From contig DCHH01000055.1 in the NCBI GenBank assembly GCA_002315625.1, positions 1-24,133 on the forward strand: DNA of 24,133 nt, read 5' to 3'. The notes below the pieces were generated by a model. That model ran no database searches. It worked only from the letters and a program-made list of their open reading frames with translations, and had not been told where the DNA came from. Every line of letters starts with the position of its first letter. Position 1 is the stretch's first letter. The stretch is from Bacteroidales bacterium UBA1757. GTDB taxonomy: Bacteria; Bacteroidota; Bacteroidia; Bacteroidales; UBA1402. Positions 15,494 through 21,828 of this stretch are shown in pieces. The translations under genes were made by a program, and so were the position numbers.

Positions 15494-16569
15494 AAAAAAT
15501 GGTGTGTACGCCATCGGTGACTTTTGAAGAAAGTGCGGTGGCCGCGGTCGTCAGCGAACAGCTGGCGGCATGGGGCATTGCGGCACGCAGAGAAGGAAAC
15601 AACATCCTAGCTCTTACCTCACAATATAAAGAGGAGCGGAAGAACCTTCTGCTTTGCGCCCATCTCGATACAGTTCCTCCTGCAAAAGGCTATACGCGTG
15701 ACCCCTATGACCCGGGAAAGGACGAAGACCGTATCTGGGGCTTGGGAAGTAATGACGATGGCGGCAGCGTGGTAGCGTTAATCGAGACCTTCCGCCGTTT
15801 GCAGAACGAAGACCTTCCCATCAACCTCATGATGGCACTGACCTGCGAAGAAGAACGTAGTGGCGAGCACGGCATCCATCATCTGTGGGACAACGTCTTT
15901 GGAAAAACTTTCCCACGACCTGATTTTGCCATCGTCGGCGAACCTACCGGCGGACGGGCTGCCATAGCAGAACGAGGACTCCTGGTGATCGACGCAGAAG
16001 CCCGCGGAATCAGCGGTCATGCGGCACGTAAGGAAGGAGTCAGCGCGCTTTATCATGCCATCGAGGATATCAATACCCTTCGTGAATACCAATTCGAAAA
16101 GATTTCTCCTTTTCTTGGAGCTGTCAAACTCAGCGTGACGCAGATCAATGCAGGAACTGCCCACAATGTCATTCCTGATCGTTGTCAGTATGTCATCGAC
16201 ATCCGTCCTACCGAGCAATATACGAACGCAGAGATTCTTGCCATCCTCCAGCACCTCCTCCACGACGAAAACCGAGAGGCGCAAGGTCTGCAGACCACCC
16301 TTACGGCCCGCAATCTGAAGAACCGCTCCAGTGCAACGCATCCCGACAGTCCACTCCTAAAAGCCCTCCAAGCCTGCAGTATCGAGACCTTCGCCTCCCC
16401 CACCACCTCCGACTGGATGCACATGCAGTGTGATACCATCAAGATGGGGCCCGGTGAAAGTTCCCGCAGCCATCGTCCCAACGAATACATACTTAAAGCA
16501 GAAATAGAGGAAGCTGTTGATAAATACTTAAACTTTATAAGGTTTATAGGGCAAGGCCATTGTTTATAA
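15478..16569 (+). CDS. argE: M20-family N-acylcitrulline/N-acylornithine deacylase
   Basis: This zinc-dependent M20 amidohydrolase would remove the acyl group after carbamoylation, giving citrulline, since argF' acts on the acylated substrate. The 363-residue protein has CAHLDTVPP at 60-68 (metal ligand His62, Asp64), GSNDDGGS at 90-97 with the bridging Asp, CEEERSGEHG at 123-132 (catalytic and ligand Glu), GEPTGGR at 154-160 and a dimerisation-domain SGHAARKEG. ATG 15478 is chosen because the N-terminal LLKK helix belongs to the family; ATG 15499 is possible and would remove the overlap with argB. The start region contains eight A residues (15492-15499), a slippage-prone run. The last residues (after KYLNF) are encoded by an A/T-rich tandem repeat, so the C-terminus is probably not conserved. 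Confidence 0.9.
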   Translation: MFSLLKKMVCTPSVTFEESAVAAVVSEQLAAWGIAARREGNNILALTSQYKEERKNLLLCAHLDTVPPAKGYTRDPYDPGKDEDRIWGLGSNDDGGSVVALIETFRRLQNEDLPINLMMALTCEEERSGEHGIHHLWDNVFGKTFPRPDFAIVGEPTGGRAAIAERGLLVIDAEARGISGHAARKEGVSALYHAIEDINTLREYQFEKISPFLGAVKLSVTQINAGTAHNVIPDRCQYVIDIRPTEQYTNAEILAILQHLLHDENREAQGLQTTLTARNLKNRSSATHPDSPLLKALQACSIETFASPTTSDWMHMQCDTIKMGPGESSRSHRPNEYILKAEIEEAVDKYLNFIRFIGQGHCL

Positions 16570-16632
16570 ATTTATAAGGCAAAGCCCTAGTTTCTAACCT
16601 TCTATAACACCCATAAACCTTTTTATAAACCT
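16534..16632 (+). repeat. A/T-rich tandem and inverted repeat at the argE-argH junction
   Basis: Two imperfect copies of a unit of about 28 bp lie side by side at 16534-16562 and 16563-16590 (TTTATAA, then TTTATA, then GGCAA and GCC). AACCT then recurs at 16596-16600, 16616-16620 and 16628-16632. AGGTTTATA at 16540-16548 is the exact inverted complement of TATAAACCT at 16624-16632, so the ends could pair. The first copy lies inside the argE reading frame. Related ATAAACC motifs occur before argD and argB. Confidence 0.65.
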
Positions 16633-16647
16633 CATCCCCACTCCCTC

Positions 16648-17949
16648 ATGCCTACACTCTGGAACAAAGGAACACAAGCTACATCATACGTCGACGAATT
16701 CACCGTTGCCGGTGACAGAGTCCTCGACAACGTCCTTGCAAAATACGACGTTATTGGATCGAAAGCCCATACTACCATGCTCGAGTCCATCGGTCTGCTG
16801 ACTAATGATGAACTCAAGCAGATTACCGCCGCCCTTGATGATATCCTCCTGGACATCGAAGCCGGTAAATTTACTGTGGAGCCTGAAGTCGAAGATATCC
16901 ATTCGCAGGTGGAACTCATCCTCACCCGCCGTCTTGGAGAGGTTGGCAAGAAGATTCATTCCGGCCGCTCACGAAACGACCAGGTCCTTGTTGATGTAAA
17001 GTTGTTTCTATGCGATGAGGTGAAGCAAATACGCGAAGAAGTCCTCGCTCTCTTCGATACCCTTCAAGGTCTCAGCGAACAGTATAAAGATGTGTTGATG
17101 CCCGGCTACACCCATCTTCAGGTAGCTATGCCTTCCAGTTTCGGTCTATGGTTTGGCGCCTATGCCGAAGCACTCGTGGACGACATGCACATGCTTGCCG
17201 GTGCCTACCACGTTGTGAACCAGAATCCACTCGGATCAGCAGCGGGCTACGGTAATTCCTTTCCCCTCAACCGCGAGATGACAACGGAACTCTTAGGCTT
17301 CGAAACGATGAACTACAACAGTATCGCTGCCCAGCTGAGCCGCGGCAAGAGCGAACGTGCCATTGCCAGTGCCATCGGAAGTATTGCGTTGACGCTGAAC
17401 AAATTTGCTTCAGACTGTTGCCTTTATATGTGCCCAAACTTTGGCTTCATCCATTTCCCTGACAACCTCACAACGGGATCGTCCATCATGCCCCATAAGA
17501 AGAATCCTGATGTTTGGGAAATAATGAGGGGGCAGTGCAACCGTATTCTCTCCACGGAAAACCAGATTGCCCTGGTTTGCAGCAACCTTCCCCATGGCTA
17601 TCACCGTTGCTCTCAGCTGCTGAAGGACATCCTCTTTCCCTCCCTCGAGCACATCCACGAATGCCTCTTTATGGCCAAATATATGCTCGAGAATATTGAG
17701 GTCAACACAAAAATCCTCGATGATGACCGCGGTCTTTACGACTATATGTTCACCGTCGAAGAGGTCAATCGTCGTGCTCAGAACGGCATGCCCTTCCGCG
17801 ATGCATACAAGACTGTCGGGATCGAGGTCAATGAAGGCCGTTTCTACTATGACCATGCCCAGCTCCATCACACCCATGCCGGCAGCATCCACAATCTCTG
17901 CAATGACAAGATCAAGGCAAAGATGACTATCGCTGCAGCATTTCTATAA
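16648..17949 (+). CDS. argH: Argininosuccinate lyase
   Basis: The enzyme splits argininosuccinate into arginine and fumarate, completing the pathway encoded by the operon. The 433-residue protein is a fumarase/aspartase superfamily member with IHSGRSRNDQ at 103-112, GYTHLQVAMPSS at 153-164 and the signature GSSIMPHKKNPD at 277-288, which includes the catalytic serine loop. It is slightly shorter than the roughly 460 residues of many homologues, through a shorter C-terminus. It is the last gene of the operon, 78 bp after argE; the gap is filled by repeats. No clear terminator hairpin follows it. Confidence 0.96.
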   Translation: MPTLWNKGTQATSYVDEFTVAGDRVLDNVLAKYDVIGSKAHTTMLESIGLLTNDELKQITAALDDILLDIEAGKFTVEPEVEDIHSQVELILTRRLGEVGKKIHSGRSRNDQVLVDVKLFLCDEVKQIREEVLALFDTLQGLSEQYKDVLMPGYTHLQVAMPSSFGLWFGAYAEALVDDMHMLAGAYHVVNQNPLGSAAGYGNSFPLNREMTTELLGFETMNYNSIAAQLSRGKSERAIASAIGSIALTLNKFASDCCLYMCPNFGFIHFPDNLTTGSSIMPHKKNPDVWEIMRGQCNRILSTENQIALVCSNLPHGYHRCSQLLKDILFPSLEHIHECLFMAKYMLENIEVNTKILDDDRGLYDYMFTVEEVNRRAQNGMPFRDAYKTVGIEVNEGRFYYDHAQLHHTHAGSIHNLCNDKIKAKMTIAAAFL

Positions 17950-18000
17950 GTGCTGATTTAAAGAAATTTCGATTTAAAACTCATAAATAATGTAATTTTG

Positions 18001-18032
18001 TTGCCCATAAAGAAAATTGTACGTAAATTTGC
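18001..18032 (+). promoter_or_regulatory. Bacteroidetes-type promoter
   Basis: TAAATTTGC at 18024-18032 fits the TAnnTTTGC -7 element, and TTG at 18001-18003 lies 20 bp upstream as the -33 element. It would give a leader of about 100 nt for the secreted-protein gene at 18139. Confidence 0.65.
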
Positions 18033-18105
18033 GGCCTATTTCCCGTTATATCAACACATTGACGAAAGAAATTAAACCAGCATTTAACTAATATTTATTT
18101 ACATA

Positions 18106-18121
18106 GGGCATCAACATGCCC
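18106..18121 (+). promoter_or_regulatory. Leader hairpin before the secreted-protein gene
   Basis: GGGCAT (18106-18111), CAAC, ATGCCC (18116-18121) is a perfect 6-bp stem with a 4-base loop. It ends 17 bp before the ATG and would lie in the 5' leader of the mRNA. It is too close to the start to be a terminator and could affect ribosome access or mRNA stability. Confidence 0.45.
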
Positions 18122-18138
18122 ATCTTAACACATTCTTT

Positions 18139-19860
18139 ATGAAGAAAACTCTACTCTCAATCTCAGCTTTTATGATGTTGGGCGCTATGGCTCAGGCTCA
18201 GCAGTTTCAGTTCTTTGATGAACAGCAGATTGTAAAGATTTCAAACGACGGCAAGACCGTTGTTTCCACTAATGGCGAGGGTGGCGTTGTTATTTACAAC
18301 AGCGAAACAGACACCTATTCCATTTACGAGGCTGACTATGACACCTTCTCCCCCTACTATTCTGTAGGTTTCGGTAACATCTTAAGCAATAATGGCATTA
18401 TGGTCGGCAACTACGACGACAGCAAGCCCGCAATCTGGGACGGTCAGGAATGGAAGAACCTTCCCCTCGGCGAAGGTGACGGCGAAACCGGTCATCTCAA
18501 TTCTGCTGATGCCATCACTGCTGATGGCAAGCGTATCTGCGGTGGTATTGCCCGTGCAAAGTTCAGCATCGACGCTGAAGACATCATGATGGTTCCCGTT
18601 ATCTGGGATCAGAACGAAGATGGCAACTTCGGCGATTACAAAGTCCTCCCCCATCCTTCCCTTGACTTCACCGGCCGTGTTCCTCAGTATATTACTGCCC
18701 GTGGCATGTCAGACGACGGTAAAACTATCGTTGGTCAGATTGTTGACTATTCCGGTAGTTATCCCCTCCCCATTGTTTATCGTGAAGATGAAAAGGGTGA
18801 GTGGAGCTATGAGATCATCGGCAGCGACCTTGTCTACAATGCTGAAGCCGTATTCCCCGAGATGCCTGCTGAGCCCAAGGCTCCCAAAGCAACCAACTAT
18901 ATGAACGATGCTGAACAGGCTGCATACGATGCTGCTTATGCAGAGTACCAACAGCAGGTTGATGACTACTTCAGTGGTCTCATTGATGACTATCCCGATG
19001 CTCCCGATCCTGCAGACTTCATCAATGATCCCACCCAGTACAATGCCGACTATGCCAAGTATCAGGAAGAACAGGAAGCATACATGGTTGCCTGCGATGA
19101 GTTCGACTTTATTTTCTATGATCCTGAAATGGTTTACGGCTGCGCTTACAACTTCAACAGCATGTTCGTAACCCGTGATGGTAAATATGCGGTATCCATG
19201 TATATGGGTGAAGACCCCGATTCAACCAGCGAAGATTTCTGGGACATCCCCTATTTCTACAAGCTCGTTCGATTCAATCTTCAGGACAACTCCTATGAAA
19301 TCAGCGAAGAGAAGGATGGCCTTCCCACCGGTATGCTTGATGATGGTACCGTAGTCTATGCTTCTCCCGTACTTGACTACACCCGCACCACCAGCCTCAT
19401 TCCCGTTGGCGGAACAACTTCTGTTTCACTTTACGACTATGTTACGGCAAAGAACGCCGATGCTGCTAAGGTGCTTGAAGAAAATCTCACCTTCACCAAG
19501 GTTGCTTATGACGAAAACTGGGAGCCCGTTCCTGGTGAGACAGGTATCTTCACTGGTTCAGCTGTTACCACCGGCGACGGCAAGGCTTTTGCAGGTTGGC
19601 TCTACAACGGTTTCATTGACGATCCCTCATGGGAATTCAGAAGCTACCTCTTCTCTTGGGACAGCACCGACGGCATCAAGGCTGTTCAGAATGAGAACGC
19701 TAAGGTAACCGCAGTGACCGTTACCGACCTGAACGGTAAGGTTATTTACAGTGGTACCGACACCGTTTCTGCCCGCAAGGCTATGAACTTCGGTGTGAAT
19801 ATCCTCACCACCACGATGTCCGACGGTAGTCAGAAGTCCATCAAGGTAACCCGCAACTAA
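18139..19860 (+). CDS. Secreted protein with HAF/propeller-like repeats
   Basis: The 573-residue protein has a signal peptide (residues 1-20, cleavage at AQA|QQ). At least six strands with the pattern (I/L/A/M)SxDGKxxVG occur: ISNDGKTVVS (34-43), LSNNGIMVGN (82-91), ITADGKRICGG (126-136), MSDDGKTIVGQ (190-200), FVTRDGKYAVS (343-353) and TTGDGKAFAGW (477-487). This resembles the extracellular HAF repeat family and suggests a beta-propeller. An acidic, Tyr- and Ala-rich helical-looking insert (about 242-325) interrupts it. The last 55 residues (VTVTDLNGKVIYSG, then GVNILTTTMSDGSQKSIKV) resemble a weak type IX secretion sorting domain. Function is unknown. It has its own promoter and a strong terminator, so it is monocistronic. 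Ends in TAA. Confidence 0.7.
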   Translation: MKKTLLSISAFMMLGAMAQAQQFQFFDEQQIVKISNDGKTVVSTNGEGGVVIYNSETDTYSIYEADYDTFSPYYSVGFGNILSNNGIMVGNYDDSKPAIWDGQEWKNLPLGEGDGETGHLNSADAITADGKRICGGIARAKFSIDAEDIMMVPVIWDQNEDGNFGDYKVLPHPSLDFTGRVPQYITARGMSDDGKTIVGQIVDYSGSYPLPIVYREDEKGEWSYEIIGSDLVYNAEAVFPEMPAEPKAPKATNYMNDAEQAAYDAAYAEYQQQVDDYFSGLIDDYPDAPDPADFINDPTQYNADYAKYQEEQEAYMVACDEFDFIFYDPEMVYGCAYNFNSMFVTRDGKYAVSMYMGEDPDSTSEDFWDIPYFYKLVRFNLQDNSYEISEEKDGLPTGMLDDGTVVYASPVLDYTRTTSLIPVGGTTSVSLYDYVTAKNADAAKVLEENLTFTKVAYDENWEPVPGETGIFTGSAVTTGDGKAFAGWLYNGFIDDPSWEFRSYLFSWDSTDGIKAVQNENAKVTAVTVTDLNGKVIYSGTDTVSARKAMNFGVNILTTTMSDGSQKSIKVTRN

Positions 19861-19886
19861 TCAGTCCCCGAACTGAACATACCATT

Positions 19887-19927
19887 ATCCCCCATGATTC
19901 CCTCCAGGTTTCATGGGGGATTTTTTG
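19887..19927 (+). terminator. Strong intrinsic terminator
   Basis: ATCCCCCATGA (19887-19897) and TCATGGGGGAT (19911-19921) form a perfect 11-bp stem with a 13-base loop, followed by TTTTTT. It ends the transcript of the secreted HAF-like protein. Confidence 0.92.
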
Positions 19928-19995
19928 TGGGGGGTAACTATATATTATTTGGCACAGAAGGACACAAAAAACATAGAAATAATTATTAAAATCCC

Positions 19996-20044
19996 GGACA
20001 AATCATGAATAAAACGAACAGTCTGTGAATTTCACAATTTGTCC
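19996..20044. promoter_or_regulatory. Nested inverted repeats upstream of the lipoprotein gene
   Basis: GGACAAAT (19996-20003) is matched by ATTTGTCC (20037-20044), an 8-bp inverted repeat. Inside it lies GTGAATTTCAC (20025-20035), a perfect palindrome around one central base. The pair is 45 to 93 bp upstream of the -7 element, where an activator or repressor could bind. No regulator can be named. Confidence 0.4.
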
Positions 20045-20088
20045 AAAACCTTTTCACAGAAAACACGCCATGGGGGATAATACTGCCG

Positions 20089-20097
20089 TACCTTTGC
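20089..20097 (+). promoter_or_regulatory. Candidate -7 element for the lipoprotein gene
   Basis: TACCTTTGC at 20089-20097 fits TAnnTTTGC. No TTTG/TTG lies at the expected -33 position, where CATGGGGGAT (20069-20078) occurs instead, so an activator or alternative sigma factor may be needed. Confidence 0.5.
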
Positions 20098-20155
20098 ACC
20101 AGAAAACAAAACAAAAAAATTCAAAACAACAAACACAATAATAAAACATACAATC

Positions 20156-20953
20156 ATGAAAAAGTTCAATACCATCCTCGCAGTAGCAGCAGTAGCACTC
20201 ACCTCAGTTTTCGGTTTCGCATCTTGCGAACAGGACGACGACTTCGACTATATGCCCACAAAAACCACCACCCTCGCACAGGACACCGTTCGCGGAACAC
20301 GCGGCGAAATCAAAGCCCCCCAGGATCCCACCGATCCATTCCGCGGCGGCCTCACCTACCACTTCGGCGACAAGGTTACCAAGAAGATCAGCAATTACGG
20401 CAACGCTGAATTCGTCTGCATCAGCGACAAGGCTCCCTACTACTTCATCCACGTTTCCAGCAAGAAGTACTCCATGAGCGAAAAGGACGCTATGAGCTAT
20501 TCACAGACTGGTTATGCAGCAACCACGGATAAGCTCAAGGAAGTAGCAAAAGAAATTCAGCCCCGCATTTTCAGTTGGATTAAAAACTACGAATGCAAAT
20601 ACATTAGTGGTCTCTTTGGCTGGGGAACAGAAGGATATCTCTATACCTGGAAAACTGCTGACATTATGAATGCTGCCAATACTTTGAGTAACTACATTCC
20701 CGCTTTTACCGCTAATACCGAAAAAACAAGTAAATCCAGTTTCATAATCACCTCTGAGGAATTCTGGATCAGCAATTCTCATGACTATCCCTACGCTTGC
20801 ATCGAATGGAATCTCTATGGTGACGTTCAGATGGACGGCAGAATGTGTGACAGCCCTAATAATAATGTTGATATTGAAGATGCTCACCACTGGAGCTACG
20901 CAAGTCCTTGCTTAGGCCACCGCTTCTTCTTCATCGCAAAAACAAATGATTAA
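20156..20953 (+). CDS. Orphan predicted lipoprotein
   Basis: I do not recognise the family. The 265-residue protein has a lipoprotein signal peptide ending in FASC, with Cys24 as the lipidation site. The following EQDDD is acidic, like the export signal that sends Bacteroidetes lipoproteins to the cell surface, so surface display is likely. The mature part is rich in Tyr, Trp and Ser, has no obvious internal repeats and contains no membrane segment. The early part (about 36-60) is Thr- and Pro-rich and looks like a flexible linker. It is a single gene between two terminators with its own promoter region, so its expression is independent of the neighbours. A role in binding or envelope stress is conceivable but not shown. 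Confidence 0.7.
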   Translation: MKKFNTILAVAAVALTSVFGFASCEQDDDFDYMPTKTTTLAQDTVRGTRGEIKAPQDPTDPFRGGLTYHFGDKVTKKISNYGNAEFVCISDKAPYYFIHVSSKKYSMSEKDAMSYSQTGYAATTDKLKEVAKEIQPRIFSWIKNYECKYISGLFGWGTEGYLYTWKTADIMNAANTLSNYIPAFTANTEKTSKSSFIITSEEFWISNSHDYPYACIEWNLYGDVQMDGRMCDSPNNNVDIEDAHHWSYASPCLGHRFFFIAKTND

Positions 20954-20993
20954 GATATAAATATAATTAAGGAAAAAGTTTTTTAGTTAAAAC

Positions 20994-21022
20994 GGTCCCG
21001 GGTGCCATCAGCATCCGGGACC
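20994..21022. terminator. Bidirectional hairpin terminator between convergent genes
   Basis: GGTCCCGGGTGC (20994-21005) pairs with GCATCCGGGACC (21011-21022), giving 12 pairs with one G-T wobble and a 5-base loop. It lies between the + strand lipoprotein gene and the convergent minus-strand gene at 21104. The U-tracts are short (ATTCTATTT on one side, GTTTTAACTAAAA on the other), so strength may differ by direction. Confidence 0.75.
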
Positions 21023-21103
21023 ATTCTATTTACAAGGGATGAATTTGGAACCACCATAAACATCCTCACAGAACTATTTTGAGACTATCCAACTCACCAA
21101 AGG

Positions 21104-21808
21104 TTATTCGAGATCTCCATTGTTATCTCCCTGTCCTATCTCGGTATCGGAACCTGTAAAGAGGCTGGTGACAACGGGACGAAGGAAGTAAGATATGTAT
21201 TTTGAGGATAAAGCAGGCGATGGCGAATTGCTGATACGGAGCGCCCAGGCTTCATCACCTTCTGCTGTGGAACTCCATATATAATTAAAACTACCTCCAT
21301 TGGCAAAAAGGATGTACTTGCTCGCATCCTTCTTGTTCACGATACGAATAACGGGCTCACCATAGAGTTCTTCCTGCACGAAATTGCACTTACTTACGAG
21401 TTCCGACAACTGGTCCTCGGTGGGAAGGCCCCAGCCTTGGGGAAGTAGTTCGGCAGCAGTGTACCAATTAGAAGAAGTTCCGTACTGATCAGGGGTGTAA
21501 GCACCGATATTCGTGGCGCACCACAGCGTTTTACTGGGTAAGCCCAAATCAACATATTCGTAACCGTTGTTGAAATATTTGTCGGCACCATCAACGAGGT
21601 ATTTTCCCGTCAGATGATTCTCACGGATGAAGTATTCCTGAGTGCTGACATAGCGCTGCTTCTCGGGATTGAGGAGCATATCTGTCGTTCGTGTAACATC
21701 TTCAATACTTAGCACACCATTCATATTGGTATCCCCGACAAGTACCCGCTGTGCACTCGCTCCCATTGTGGCCAGTATTGCAATAGAAAATACGATATAT
21801 TTTTTCAT
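21104..21808 (-). CDS. Secreted FISUMP-like surface protein with a dockerin-type calcium motif
   Basis: The 234-residue protein has a signal peptide (residues 1-19, cleavage near SAQ|R). Residues 25-37 (GDTNMNGVLSIED) look like a single dockerin or EF-hand-type calcium loop, with Asp26, Asn28, Asn30 and Asp37 as ligands. From about 82 to 211 the sequence resembles the FISUMP (Fibrobacter succinogenes major paralogous domain) pattern: YVDLGLPSKTLW, ATNIGA, GWGLPTEDQL, YIWSST, then FLRPV. These domains are common in surface proteins of gut Bacteroidetes and have no settled function. The C-terminal tail (GQGDNNGDLE) has half of another calcium loop. The gene is 20 bp downstream of the large LRR protein on the same strand, so the two are probably co-transcribed. 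Confidence 0.75.
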   Translation of the reverse strand: MKKYIVFSIAILATMGASAQRVLVGDTNMNGVLSIEDVTRTTDMLLNPEKQRYVSTQEYFIRENHLTGKYLVDGADKYFNNGYEYVDLGLPSKTLWCATNIGAYTPDQYGTSSNWYTAAELLPQGWGLPTEDQLSELVSKCNFVQEELYGEPVIRIVNKKDASKYILFANGGSFNYIWSSTAEGDEAWALRISNSPSPALSSKYISYFLRPVVTSLFTGSDTEIGQGDNNGDLE

Positions 21809-21828
21809 AATTCCAAATTCTAAAATTT

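Noticed and set aside
15492..15499. Run of eight A residues as a possible frameshift between argB and argE
   Set aside because: Both frames are intact with normal ends and starts, so no frameshift is needed to explain the genes.
17950..18000. Terminator after argH
   Set aside because: Only GATTTAAA direct repeats and weak TTTAAA pairing are seen; there is no GC stem with a T-tract.
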